Below the pieces are notes generated by a model that saw nothing but the letters and a program-made list of their open reading frames with translations, ran no database searches and was not told the origin of the DNA. From Cymodocea nodosa (Eukaryota > Streptophyta > Magnoliopsida > Alismatales > Cymodoceaceae), in NCBI GenBank assembly GCA_036874045.1, contig CM072345.1:1637501-1701500 (forward strand): DNA of 64,000 bases. The letters are read 5' to 3'. Position numbers and translations under genes: made by a program. Below, piece by piece: positions 10,676 through 22,969 of this stretch; position 1 is the first letter of the stretch; each line of letters begins with the position of its first letter.

Positions 10676-10860
10676 CATTAGAAGTTTCATATGAAGATAC
10701 TTCTCAAGTTAAAGAGACTAAGATTAATATGTTAATTCATAAGTATGAACTCTTTTAAAAGTAAGATTAAAATATTTAGTATGAACTCTTTTAAAAGTAG
10801 TTCTATAGTGATAAGCTTTGTCGTCAACCCTTTTTCCCACGTGGGTTTTACGAATTTTAA
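10676..10860. other. Unassigned joint with a 22-bp direct repeat
   Basis: This lies between the minus-strand tail of the left copy and the plus-strand integrase of copy A and matches neither. It contains AGTATGAACTCTTTTAAAAG twice (about 10743 and 10780). I see no gene. Confidence 0.5.
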
Positions 10861-11388
10861 AATATAGATGCACTTTGGGCTTATAGAACTGCTTATAAGA
10901 CAAGCTTGAGTATGTTATCTTTTAGACTAGTATATGGAAAAAGTTACCATTTACCAACTTAAATTGAACATAAAGCTTATTAGGCATTAAAAACTTTGAA
11001 CACTAATTTAAATCAAGCTGCTGAAAATAGAAAAATGCAATTGATTGAATTAGAAGAATTTAGGAATGAAACTTATTCAAAAACTGTAAAAGAAAAAGAG
11101 AAAATGAAGTTCTAGCATGACAAGAAAGTTATTCCAAAAACTTTTGAAGTAGGACAAGAAGTATATCTTTACATGACCAAACTCCATAACCATCTAGGAA
11201 AATTAAGATCTAGATGGGCAGGACCTTACATAATTCAAAATATTTATTCCTATGGAGCAATTGAAATTGAATATCTTAAAAATCAGAATATATTTAAAGT
11301 AAATGGACAAAGACTTAGACCTATTCCAAAAAGTTCCTTTGGAATTATAGAAGTAAAAGTAGAGGATTACTCGAGCTTTACTAAGTAA
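10861..11388 (+). pseudogene. Copy A: C-terminal fragment of retroviral-type integrase
   Basis: The fragment starts inside the integrase core (ALWAYRTAYK-like, then [14 protein letters not shown]) and runs to the end of the polyprotein. It retains the GPY-type C-terminal module, RSRWAGPYIIQNIYSYGAI, about 11209-11265, which helps bind DNA during integration, and ends at TAA near 11388. An in-frame TAG at about 11114 interrupts it. The catalytic residues (D, D, E), RT and protease are missing because the copy begins at the joint at ~10860. It matches 32740-33272 of copy B. Confidence 0.85.
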
Positions 11389-12092
11389 AAAAAAAAATCT
11401 TATTTAAACATAGCCATGGTTCAACTAGAAGAAATTATCAATTTTACCGAAACATATATTAAAAGGAAAATATTGTTGTGGTCACACCAAAAGGATCCAT
11501 CGGTCTGACCGAAACATAAAAACATAAAAAAATCTATATGTTATATTGAGTACAATGTCGGTTTTACCGAAGCATGGTATCTGTTCAATCGATAGAAAAA
11601 AGAAAAAAAGTATTTAATTTCGGTTCAACCGAGGAATATAACGGTTTGACCAAAATTCTAAAATGTTGAAAAATTAAGAATCGATTAGACTGGAAATTCT
11701 TCAGTCTTGACCGAACTAAAAATTATTATTATAAGTATTTTTATTAGTTATAACTTTACGGGAAGTCCGTTGAGTTACGCTTAACTCAACAAACTTACTT
11801 TGTTGAGTTTAGGATAAGTTAACGAACTTACTCCATTGAGTTAACTATAACTCAACGGAGTACTGTATTTAAGTCCACAGACTTAGTTCGTGGAGTTAAC
11901 CGTAACTCCACAGAAAGGTAAGTGAGAGAGCGAGAGTTTGCATGGGAAAATGACTCAATTATCCGCCACAAACTTAAGGTTTATTTATACTAAAACTTAG
12001 GATTTAGGGGCATTATCTGCAAAAATCATTTAGAACTTAGAATAGTAGAGATTAGAGCAATTCATTCCATTCCATAATACCATGAAGACAAG
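11389..12092 (+). repeat. Copy A spacer between integrase and ORF1, two palindrome classes
   Basis: This is non-coding. From about 11430 to 11730 it holds at least six diverged copies of a self-complementary word built on CGGTYTGACCGAAACAT. From 11765 to 11920 it holds a cluster of GTTGAGTTA and TAACTCAAC words in inverted pairs. The same two clusters in the same order occupy the matching spacer of copy B (33350-33690). Confidence 0.75.
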
Positions 12093-13973
12093 ATGATGCC
12101 TAAGTTCTGGGAAGAAGTTGACACCACGAGATTTCTCAAAGAGTTTGAGGAATGGCATACAGCCAAGACCTTCAATTCCACCACCTAAACCACTAGAAAG
12201 GGTGGTAGTTATGGGGCCTTCTACTAAAGAAGAGTTGAGAGAGTTTAGAACTAGTTCAAGTTGGGAAAAACAAAGGAGAACCAGAAGATTTGGTAGTAGT
12301 TAAAGTACATCTGGTGTTTGATGCACTTCACAAAAGGAGGGTTGTAGAAAAGTTGAAGCCCAATACAAAGTTAAAGTTGAACAGCATCAAACAGCCACTA
12401 CCATACCTATTGCAAGAGAAACTGAAGTTGGTCCTTTGAGAGCAATAGTTATGGACAAAGTGAAACAAAAAGAGCCAATACCTATGGTTCAAGGGCCTAT
12501 AGAGCCCAGTTTTGTAGACTTAATCTCAAAGGAGAAAGAGGAAGATCAGGCACAATTAGTGAGAAAAAGGAAAGGAAAAGAGATAGTGTTTGAAGCTCAC
12601 ACAGAGATTAAACCTAAGCTTATAATATCAAAAGGGCCTAAAGAACCCATTTTTGTAGATCTACTATCCGAATATGAGGAGGAGCAGGGCAGCAATAGCA
12701 TGAGCAAAGAGAAGAAGAAAAACAGGTTGAAATTAGTCTATAGCTTGTACAAATAGAAGAAACTAAAGTTAGGGTAGAAGTTGATTTGCCCGTGACTCCA
12801 TCCTAATCTATCACAAAATCAGAAAGAACTGTAATAATGCAGATTGGTAGTCAAGAGGAAGAAGAAAGAGAAGAAGTTGGATAAGAACAACTAGAATAAA
12901 AAGGAAATGACTCAATAGATTCCACTAAAGAGGGAGAGACTCTTCAGCAAATTTTTGAGAGAATACAAGAAGAAAGAGTGGAGAGTTCTGTCAGCTCTCC
13001 ACCATAGATAAAAAGAGGAGCTGAAATGTAGAAATCTCAGGATCATTTCCAACAAACTCAAGTTCAGCAAATTAAAGAAGAAATTCAAGAACAAACCCCC
13101 CTAGAGCAACAAATTCAGATTCCTGACCTAGTTGAAGCAATTATTCTAAATGAAGTTCATTTTTGGAGTCAAAAAGCATATAACAAATATCAAGAGATAA
13201 AGGGGTATGATATCATTTATAGTAGGCTAGTAAACTAAGACGTTATGTAGGAAATTAAGGAGTTATTTGAGTCCCAAGGTCTACTGCAATTTATTTCTCA
13301 ACAAAGAGGGCATGTAGTATATGAAAATCTAGTGTCTTGTTTTTATGCCAACTTGAGAGAACGAGAAAGAGGATTAATTTCTAACGTGGAGCAAGCTGAT
13401 GTATAGATAACACCAGAGCTTCTCCACAATATTTTCAGATTGAAAAATGAAGGAATAAAAATTCTAGAGAGCACAACTATAGTCGAGTGGACAGAACAGG
13501 AGATAAAAGATTATTTAGCTATCAATCCTGGTGTGCCATTGTTAAATAGATTGAAGTACTTAAATGGTAAAGCACACATGATAGCTAACATTTTGATTAA
13601 AAATGTCTACCAATGACAAGGCCATGATATAAAATTAAGTCAGTTTGTTAAATGGGCCGCATATGTAGTTGTGAACAACATTCAAGTTAATTGGTCTGCA
13701 GTTTTTATCTCCAAGTTGAGAGCAGCACAGAAAAAATTATTTTATGGAGATCTGATTCCACTGTTAATGGAGGATAGTATTGATTTCATGAAATGGACAT
13801 TCAAAAGGATAAGATCTAGAGCCATTTCAATGAAGGAATATAGAAATTATGCTGCTACAGAGATGACTGTACCTTCTGGAGGCATTATAGGAGCTGTTGA
13901 ACGTACCAATCAATTAGAACAACAATTAGAAAAGCTCTAGAAGGAAGTAGATGAACTTAGAAAGAAGGATTAA
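12093..13973 (+). pseudogene. Copy A: ORF1 with putative plant transposon protein domain, broken
   Basis: It starts MPKFWEEVDTTRFLKEFEEW and ends EVDELRKKD. The N-terminal half is Glu/Gln/Lys-rich with repeated phrases of the type EPIFVDLLSEYEEEQ. The C-terminal ~240 codons (from about 13250) match the putative plant transposon protein (PTTP, Transposase_32-like) domain found in ORF1 of Ogre/Tat and some Sirevirus elements, with ENLVSCFYANLRE and KLFYGDLIPLLMED as landmarks. Its biochemical function is unknown. A short coiled coil (NQLEQQLEKL) closes it. Relative to copies B and C it has an internal deletion after the first ~30 codons and several stops. Confidence 0.7.
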
Positions 13974-14659
13974 AATGTATCGTTCATCTACTTGTATTGA
14001 AAAAAAAATTATCTAAATGTATGTGAATGTAAACTACTTATATAAATGAACGTTTGAATTTCAGATGTTTCTGAATTTGTGTAATTATGAATAAATGATT
14101 TAATCGAGAACTATATTGAATTGAATATTATATAGCTGTTTAAAGATTTGCAAGACTATTTAAAAGTTTTACAATTTTATGAATGACATGGTTAAATGCA
14201 CAATGATTGGTTAATGTTTGAATATATCTGTAAACTGAACAGTAAAATGTAAATTTTGCATAATAGGAAATGAACTATAAGTTAAATATGCATATAATGT
14301 TCAGATTTAAATGAGTTTAAATTAGAACACTACATTAATGACATGTATTTAACTTTAATTAAGTTGACAAAATGTAGAGAAAAAAATATAGAAATTAATA
14401 CGAGTAAGTTTTAGAAAAATTTAATAAGTGTTAACTCAACGAACTTAGTCCGTTAAATAACCTTAACTCCATGAGGTCAATAATAAAATATAAGGTCACT
14501 CCGTTGAGTTATTTATAACTCAACGAAGTTAGTTCGTTGAGTTAGAAATAGTAACCGAAGCTAGTTCGTTGAGTTAACTATAACTCAACGAGGTTAGTTC
14601 GCGGATTAAGCTGAACGGTTATTCTTTTAGCCACGAACAAAACTTCGTGGGTTTAGCAG
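13974..14659 (+). repeat. Copy A spacer between ORF1 and gag, palindromic words
   Basis: This is AT-rich and non-coding, with a cluster of GTTGAGTTA and TAACTCAAC words at 14430-14625, including stem-forming pairs separated by 3-5 nt (for example CGTTGAGTTAACTATAACTC). It ends in GTTTAGCAG, which resembles a 3' splice site directly before a conserved open segment. Confidence 0.7.
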
Positions 14660-14913
14660 TTACTAGAATTTAAAATTAGGAGTGAAACACATATCCATAA
14701 AAATAGGAACCATACTACATGTTATAGGACATGTTGTTGCAACGAGATTCATTTGCCTTATGGATGTGCATTATAAATATAGAACAAAATGTTATTTACG
14801 AGTTACCAGCACTTGAGAGGAGAAAAGAAAATTTGTTGGGGAATTAGAAGGAGAAGCAGCTAATTCAATTTCATCTGTCAACAACTATTTACTAAAAACA
14901 AAGCTTCAAACTG
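14660..14913 (+). other. Copy A: candidate 254-bp exon upstream of gag
   Basis: This is an open segment with no ATG at its head, bounded by GTTTAGCAG on the left and CTG-GTATGTAATT on the right, i.e. good plant splice-site sequences. The predicted peptide includes ATRFICLMDVHYKYRTKCYL-like sequence and an acidic end (GELEGEAANSISSVNNYLL). Copy B (36793-37046) has the same segment at exactly the same length and copy C (about 56904-57157) a decayed version. I know no family for it. It may be the N-terminus of Gag before splicing, or a leader exon. Confidence 0.4.
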
Positions 14914-14957
14914 GTATGTAATTAATTTTCTGCTATTTCACTTTATGTTAAGAGTTT

Positions 14958-16305
14958 ATGAGTAAATGAATTCATTCTCCTAGCACTAAACGATTAGTAA
15001 GAACACCTACATAGGATTATTCAACATAGAGGCGTACTAAAATACTTTCTGAATTGGACTTTAATGAAATCCTTAGGGGTGTAGCTAACTTTTCTTTAAA
15101 AGAGAATGAAGATATGGCTGCTCTAGTAGAAAAACCATTAGGGAAAATTCTGTATCTTGAACTAGTTGATGAACCTTCTTGTATTCGATTGCCAAACTTT
15201 GAGAGAGATAGGTTTCAACTGAAATCTAATTATATTAGTCAATTGCCACACTTTCATGGATTAGAAAGAGAAGATGCCTATTATTTCCTTAGAGAATTTA
15301 ACGAAGTTTGTCAAATGATGAAAATGCCGAACATGAGTGTTGATGCTATTAAACTTAGATATATCCATTTTGCTTTAAAAGACATAGCTAAGAGATGGTT
15401 ATATACTCTATCACTTGATTCAATTTCTGCATGGATTGAATTTTGCTTTATTTTTTTGGAAAAATATTATCCAATACACCAAACGATTAAAAAGAAAAGG
15501 AAATATTAATGTGTAGCCAAAAATAGGGAGAATCATTTTGGAAATATTTTGAAAGATTTAAAGATTTACTGACTTAGTGTCCACATCATGTAATGAGTAA
15601 AGCACAATTAATAGGTATAATTTATGAAGGCATAGATGTTTCAACTAAATCTTTATTAGAATCTACTTGTCAAAATGGATTTTTCAAACTATGTAGTGAA
15701 GAAGCATGGGCATACTTAGAAAACTTTGCAAAAAAAACTACACAATGGGAAAACTTAGCTAAAGCTATTACAAATAAGAGAATATTGCTAAGGGGAATGC
15801 ATGAAATAGATTCAAGTACTATGTTGGAAGTTAAATTAACTAAGTTAACAAAGAAAATAGAAGAGTTATCATTAAATCAAAAGCTAGAAAAAAGAATGCA
15901 AACATTAATGACTTAGATATTATTTATGCTAGAAGCTAGAAAGATAACTTTGGAAATTCTTATAACCCTAATTGGAGAAATCACCCGAACCTATCTTGGA
16001 GAAATAACAATTTCCAAGGAGGAGAAAATATAAATGGCAAAAATATAAGTTATGAAGCATTAATTGAACAAGGATCTAGAATAAAGAAGTTAAAAAAGAT
16101 AATTCAACAATTAAACAATCGTCTAGATCATGTATTTGGAAATGCTGTCATTTAGAATCAAAATATGAATAGAAATATACCCTCGAGATAGAAGGAATCA
16201 ATAGAAGTTAGACCTACTAGAGGATTGCCAATGCAAGCAGTACCTAACTCTGTCAATAAAACTGTTAATGAAATTGATACCTCTTATGAGAGGGAAACTG
16301 AATGA
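14958..16305 (+). pseudogene. Copy A: gag (capsid-type) gene, downstream of integrase
   Basis: This is an Athila-type Gag. The retrotransposon gag domain covers roughly codons 65-200, with YISQLPHFHGLEREDAYYF, EFNEVCQMMKMPNMS and AKRWLYTLSLDSIS. Later come a Lys/Glu-rich coiled coil (KLTKLTKKIEELSLNQKL) and NPNWRNHPNLSWRNN, a signature of Athila Gag that normally follows a zinc knuckle. No CX2CX4HX4C knuckle is present here. A frameshift near 15500 and several stops break it. It would form the particle shell that packages the element RNA. Its place after integrase is the reverse of the family norm. Confidence 0.85.
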
Positions 16306-16533
16306 AGCAGTATAACTAAAGCAACTATGTATAATATAGTAAGTAGAAAAATATAAAAAGAAAAAAAATGTAAGTTTAATTATAGTTAGTAATATCGTAG
16401 AGTTATTACTTAACTCAACGAATTAAGTTCGTTGAGTTATGACCTAACTCCACTAGGGTATGTAAGTAGTTATGTTAATTTTATCTTTGCTAAATTTTGT
16501 TTATGTTATACAGAATCACAACAGATGTAATTG
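16306..16533 (+). repeat. Copy A spacer between gag and F-box
   Basis: This is a short non-coding gap. It holds an inverted pair CTTAACTCAACGAA / TTCGTTGAGTTATG (about 16410-16442) and ends with TTATACAG next to the F-box start, a 3'-splice-site-like sequence conserved in copy B. Confidence 0.65.
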
Positions 16534-17665
16534 ATGAAATTACCACTAGATGCATTGAGGGAAATACTGAGTAACTTATCAACTAAAGATCTGTGTAGAT
16601 TATGTTGTGTGTCAAAAGAAATTAAAGAATATGTCAAAAAAAAAATATTTTCATGGACTACAAGCTGCAAAGAGGACTAATAGTAGAGATGGATTTTTAT
16701 GGAAGTCATTTAATCGTAGTTCAATCAGCTATGAATATCTGAATATGGAAGAAATTGTTGAAATTTTACCCAATACATTAGAAAGAATAGATCATATTAT
16801 AGGGATAGATGAAGGATTAATTATTTACAAAACCAAACCAAGGTATGCAATTCTATTACCTGATATTTTGATTAGAAATCCTATCACTAGAGAAGAATGG
16901 AATATAGGAAGGCTTAATAGATTTGAAGTACCAACTGAAAATTGTGGGTCAGCTTTAACATTTTTTGATAAAAATTTGACTATTCCTGAAAAATTGTATT
17001 ACTAGAGACCAACTAGAAATTGGGATGAAGATTTATGTTTAAGTGTGTATAATTTTCTAAATAGATCTTGGACTAAAAATACTATGATATATCTAGGACA
17101 GAAAGCATTAATTAACAACATACATGTCATACTTGATGGATATATATATTTAGTTTCGGATATATCAGTTGCATTTAGATCTGATTTATACATAGTAAGC
17201 ATAGATAGTTATGATGATGACTTTATAGAAATATTACCTATACTTAGTGATATAGCTAAACCACCATCTTCAAAATATGATAAAATTCAATTAGGAATGT
17301 GGTATAATGAATATGATAAGCCTACTTTATGTTTGATAAGATGGTCGGATGAAATGATGAAATTTCAAATATGGATTATAAAAGACTTGAATAAATGGAA
17401 GTGGGAAGAGGAATATATTGAAATATATGTAGAAATAGAAACAACTACATTATCTTGGAACAGAAGAGGATCCCTTTCTGCATTTCAATTCATCAATGGT
17501 AATACACTTATATTTAGTATTGATAACATACTACAAGTTTACAAGTTAAAAAAGAAAGCAAACTACATTAAAACAGAATTAATAGTAAGAAGAATTATGC
17601 CTAAAAAGTTTGCTTGGACTAACACATTTATTTCATTTGTCACTACTTTTCAATCATATTCTTAA
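16534..17665 (+). pseudogene. Copy A: captured F-box gene
   Basis: The frame begins MKLPLDALREILSNLSTKDLC, an F-box (the Skp1-binding module of SCF ubiquitin ligases), followed by an F-box-associated-like region with ILIRNPITREEWNIGRLNR and, near the C-terminus, LIRWSDEMMKFQIWIIKDL, typical of plant F-box/FBA proteins that select substrates for degradation. A run of A residues near 16636 carries a frameshift, and TAG at about 17003 breaks the frame again; after that it stays open to 17665. Compared with copies B and C the protein is collinear throughout. It lies between gag and the 3' tail, inside the element. Confidence 0.8.
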
Positions 17666-19515
17666 ATTATGATTTTATACTTTTAATGTTGTGTGTATTC
17701 TGCATTTATTTTTAGAAAAGAAAGAAAATTTTTATTTTATAAAAAGAAAAGAAAAGAAAACCAAAATATCAATCCAGTTTGTTGGTATCTGTTTTGGGAA
17801 ACTAACTGGCTTGCTTGTGAGCCACCAAAGGCATAGGAGCTTGGGTTCCACACAAGACACTGATTTAACAATTTATGTTTTGTTGTTAAATGTTATTTTG
17901 TTATATATTCTGCTTTTATGTGTCAATGAAAAGTTTTTTAGAATCAAAAGTCGGAAGATATTGATGGAGATACAAAAGAACAAGGTATGTAATTGATTAC
18001 TTATCCTAAATTTATATTCAAACTCAGTTCGTGGAGTTATTCATTAACTCAACGAATTAAGTTCGTTGAGTTAAGTGCTAAGTCAACGAAACAATATTCA
18101 TGCCTACTAACATTTACTATATTTACTGTAAAATCTTTTACATTGAGGACAATGCAAAATGTAAGTATGGGGGGAGGTAATTAGATTAAAAGCCAAGTAA
18201 TTTTGTTAATTAGAGGAACTAGGATTGTGCTGCAAATTTCTATGGAAACTGAAATTGAAATTTTTTTATGAATTTGCTGTAACTAACTGAAATTTCTTGT
18301 AACTACCCGATGATTAAGACTATCAAATTTTTAAGAACTGTAACTACTTAAATGTTATATTTAGAATCTTATGTAAGATGCTACAAAATTTTACTATTAA
18401 TACAAATCTAGATATAGTATTTTATGTTTTTACTGAATTTTATGAGTTTAACAATTTCACGATTTAAAAAAAAAAAAAGAAATCAGAATGCTTAACTAAA
18501 ACTCACTAAATTATCTAAAATCCTGAAAGAGCTGAAATGTTGATTTTTGGATTAAATGAAATACATATGATCAAGGGTACATTTAATTTGATTGATTAAA
18601 CTTGTAGAATGATTTGTGTAAATCTTATTAAACTATAGAAAAAGTATGAGCTTATTGATATGGATTCATGTTTTTAGTAAATTATAGAAGTAGGACTATA
18701 TGAGATTTGTGTTTTATTGTATCTATATGAATGAAATACATATATATATACTGTGTTGAAGAAAAAAAAAGAGGAAGAAAAGAGAAAAACTTTGAGAGTT
18801 TATTGACTTGTTTGACCACAAGCCTTTTGTACTTGAGTAGATAAGTATGTAAGGATTGTTGACCTAAAAAAGGACTCTTTATATCTGGCAACCTAAGATC
18901 CTAATCAAATCTAGGATTGCTAACTGAAATCTCAATACATGGGTACACTAAAAAGCTCTTGTATGATTCAAGCTTTTCAAATTAATTTTTAAAGTACAAA
19001 TATACATATACTGTTCTGAAAAGATAAAAGTGTTTTGTGAAATACAGAAATCTTTTGAATCGAGTATTTTTTGTTATCTAAGATTACTGAAGTATGAATC
19101 TAGATTGGACTTCAAAGGTTGTTTATTTGAGATACAATTCATTATTCTTCTTGTTTTAATTATATTGAGTTGAATTGTGTTTTGATTCATATGTAGTTGA
19201 AATTTATTGTGGAAATCATATTGGAAAATTCAAGATATAGATGTTTGAAAAGAAAAAATGATAATATAATTACCACTTATGTGATGCAAATATATTTTAT
19301 ATGTAATTTACATATGTTTAAATATATTTACAGGTTGAAAAGGAGAAAAAAATGTTAAAATAGATTACTGGAAAAAAAAAAGGATATCTTTATAATAATT
19401 TGATCTATGTATTCTGAAGAAAAAAATGAAGAATTAATTCTAACACTTTAGAAAGACTAACTAGTTAGATCTTAGTAGTTTGCTAAGAGACTAGTAAAAT
19501 TTAAATATGGGGAAG
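17666..19515 (+). other. Copy A 3' tail: conserved block, internal and terminal polypurine tracts
   Basis: This is non-coding. A block at 17781-17868 (GCTTGCTTGTGAGCCACC at its centre) is almost identical in copies B (39868-39952) and C (about 54048-54133) while its flanks have drifted. The word CATTGAGGACAATG at 18141 precedes an internal polypurine tract ATGGGGGGAGG (18167-18177), as in many Athila elements. About 1.3 kb further on, ATATGGGGAAG (19505-19515) is the terminal tract touching the LTR. A palindromic GTTGAGTTA cluster lies at 18027-18085. Confidence 0.7.
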
Positions 19516-21479
19516 TGTTTAGAATGAAAAAGTGCATAATATTAACAATTAAATGATGGTTAATTGCATAATATTTAGCTTATCATACGAGAATTAAGCC
19601 ATTATGTTGTAATTGCACTATTATATGCTTTAATGAAAGAAGTTGCATAATTTTAAAAAATTAATGTTAATTAAGTATATTTCTGAACTGTTAGTGAATT
19701 ACAAGCTTTTTAATTCTTAAGTATTTGAACTTTTTGTTATTTAAGAGAGTTACATTTCATGTACCAAATAGTTATGTTTTAAACGCTAAAAAAATATTTT
19801 ATTATTTTCTAGAGTACACATGTTGAAATCTTAATGCATGACTTAAGTGAATGTTCAGTAAGTTATCTGCTAACTATCTAAAATGCATCTAAGCATTGGA
19901 TAGTTAGGTTTCTAAGTATTCAAAACATCTGAACTTGTTAAGTTAGAATTATGCATGTGTTGAATTTAAATGCTTTATTATATCACGTGAACTGTACATG
20001 TATAAGTCGTTAAGTTAGCATAACTATACGCATTGAGTTACTTGAATATACACTAAGGTAACGTGTTGTGTTAGTAGCTTATAAGTTATTTCTTTATTGC
20101 ATGTGTTTTATAGTTAAGTCAATGAAGTAAGTCCATTGAGTTACATTAACTCCACAGACCATTTATTTTCTAATATGCCGTTATAACAATTGCAGAAACA
20201 AAAAATTTGAAGGAAAACCACGATTGCACATATCACATAGGAATTCACTCATGGAAGGAAGAAGAAATCACCATCGTTGGTATGAATGAAAGAAATCCAA
20301 CCAATCATTTAAGTAGAAGCAGTTATTACTGAAAGAAATATAAAAGATGAAGAAAAAGTGTGTGTAGAGAGGTGGAGAACGTGCTAACTACAAGAAGCGT
20401 CGAAAGTTCCCTAGAACTCCACAACCATACCACCAAAATCACCAACCATCAGAGGTCTATGAGGATACTTTCTAGATGTCGTGTCGATTCCAAGTCAAAT
20501 ACAGTGACTGACAACCATTGTGAGGAATGATCACATCACAGGAAGGGAAGCCATTTTCACCAAGCACCGACTCATATCTCAAGAGATCGTAAAGCTTCTA
20601 GCCTTGATTTCGGATTGATGCTAATATGTTGAAGACGAGATCATCTAAAAATTCTTGGTTCACGATTCTATAGGGAGAGGAGGCAAGATTGTAAGCGATT
20701 AAGTTTTCAATGGTGTAATCGTGTCGCATGTAGTGACGGAAGTTTTTACTATCCATAAAGATTTTTACATTTCACCTTTTGCTCATCTTCAAGAACATAT
20801 CAAAACAAAAATACCAAAAACAACAAATTATTTGTGTTTACATTTAGTATTAAAGTGTTGTATTGTTTGTTTTGTATCGTAATTAATGTTATCATTGTCA
20901 GTATTGTGAATGTTTTATGTTTATTTGATTTAGAAAAGAGAAAATAGTTTTATTGTTTACTAAAATTGATTCGTCTAGATACTTAAAGATTTTAATGGTT
21001 ACTATTTGAAATATCTGAATGTTAGTGTTGCTTAATGACAAATCTAATATTAACTAACATTAAAGAGCTTAATTGATGTTATTTACACTCTATGGAACCG
21101 CCCAATGGTTGTTGAATTCCTTTGTAAATAGCAGTATTTAATTGAAAAGGTAGGCTCATGAAGTTAACTTAAGTCCACGAGGTTAGTCCGTTGAGTAACT
21201 GTAACTCAACGGAGTATTTAACTGAACACATATAAACTCCAATATAAAAATCAAAATAGTAGATAATTCTTACTCAATCTTTGTGAGATCAACCTGTACT
21301 TGCACACAAATACAATATACACTGTGCACTTGTAGTTAAAAATACAAATTAGACTTAATATCTAATTTGTGTGAAAGGTTGTTTGTTTACTTCTAAAAGA
21401 ATTTATTAATATAAGCAAATCAAGGAAGTTTTCACAAACCTATACAAGTTTTCTGCTGCTGTTGCCGGGGACTTAATCA
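19516..21479 (+). repeat. Copy A 3' LTR (1,964 bp)
   Basis: It starts TGTTTAGAATGAAAAAGTGC after a polypurine tract and ends ACTTAATCA. It aligns with the other family F LTRs throughout. Immediately after the end, AGTTCTTTGGTGCCACCG (from 21480) looks like a decayed PBS, and another PBS-like phrase, GCTGTTGCCGGGGACTT, lies inside the LTR's last ~30 bp. GTTGAGTTA-type words occur near 20125 and 21185; the GGATAGTTA-type words are more decayed here than in copy B. Confidence 0.85.
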
Positions 21480-21680
21480 AGTTCTTTGGTGCCACCGAAT
21501 AGACAAGTTTCTGATTTAATTTAACAACTAAACAACCATCTAGCACTACTCTAGATGATAAAGATGCACAATTGCATAAGCGCAATGATAGTGTACACCT
21601 TAGGGGTTTGCAACAGTGAAAAAGGTAGTTCCTAAGAGGGGGTCGAGATTTGGGTGTCTATAGTATAGCTTGGATGATAG
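21480..21680 (+). other. PBS remnant and unassigned joint
   Basis: After the PBS-like AGTTCTTTGGTGCCACCG there is about 180 bp with no similarity to the zinc-knuckle/pol leader seen in copy B. No gene is visible. Confidence 0.4.
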
Positions 21681-22945
21681 CCACTGTAGGATCATTGTAT
21701 CGCAAGAAAGGGGTGAATTGTGTCTTTAGTAATTAATATTACCAGCAGATAAAATAAGAGCACAAAACACTCATAAATAAAATTCTACTCTTTATAAACT
21801 TTAAAGAAAGAATTTATAATTTCTTTTTAGCACAATTCCCTTCTTGTCAGTTTTGATATGGTAAAGTCCAATATACAATTCAAATAGAAAATGAAGTCCT
21901 TATTCTAAGCTAATTTCGAATTGTATAAAACTTGATCTTTATGCACGTAGATTCTTTTCCTTTTTCTTTTTTGCTTAGCTTCTGTATTTCTTCTTCTCTA
22001 GTTATCGAATTTCAAGACTTCTTGTGTTTGCATCTCTTTTTCTAAAATTACTTAGAATTCCAAACTTCTTCTGATGTTAGGGAATTTTTCTATATTTGAT
22101 ATGCAATTGAATATTTAAACTTAATTTTTCATATTGTGATTGGGGATTGGGATGATCGTAATGCAACTCATACTCTCTATTTATAGTAGTCGAACTATGA
22201 CTTCACATTCAACATGTTCATCCACTTAATCTATAATTCATGTACTAATTTTGAATTCAAATTATTCATGATTTCCACTATCTTTTTGAATTTTCACTAT
22301 GTCCACTCTCTATTTTGAATTTCTACTATCTCCACTGTCATTTTCAATTTCCATGATTTCATATCGTAGATCCACCAACACTTTATCATCCTAGAGATTT
22401 GTAGAATATCTTCTAAGTCACCGCTTTAGTCAAACATTTATCCTTTAAGTCTTGTAAAAACTTAAACACTTATCTGTAACTCTTCAAGTTTTTGCACTTG
22501 CAAAATACATGACTGAACAAAGAAAAGTTATCTATTCGTTAATCATTTTATAAAACTCGAATAGTTATCTATCCATGCATATAAAAACTCAAACAGTTAT
22601 CTAACTCTTCAATTTTCATTATCGAACACACATAGAAAACATGTGAAAACTTAAAACATTAAAAACACATGTAGATAACTTAACTATACGAGTTTTTAAC
22701 ATAATTCTTCGACTAAATTGAAACGTTAACTATCCAAAAGTTTAACTATCAAAGCTTAACTATCTGAAAACTTTAACTATCCAAAAATCTAACTATCAAA
22801 AAGTTAACTATCCAAATATTAAATGAAACTTTTCGATAACTTGTTAACATTTAATTACATGACTATTATACTTAGAAAATATTATTTAGACTTATTTATA
22901 AACTTTAATAAAGCATTTATCATCAAAACAAAATTCCTAACAACC
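21681..22945 (-). repeat. Sirevirus/Copia-like LTR, decayed
   Basis: Read on the minus strand it starts TGTTAGGAATTTTGTTTTGA (22945 leftwards) and ends near a CACCCC run (revcomp of GAAAGGGGTGAATTG at ~21705), the layout of Sirevirus-type LTRs whose 3' end carries ATTCACCCCCCC. It contains many TAACTATCC-type words at 22540-22830. No internal domain adjoins it in the matching orientation, so it may be a solo or rearranged LTR. Confidence 0.5.
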
Positions 22946-22969
22946 ACCATATTATCCTACACTATTTTT

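Noticed and set aside
17781..17868. A tRNA gene or SINE in the conserved tail block.
   Set aside because: The A-box and B-box resemblance is weak, and no cloverleaf can be drawn by eye.
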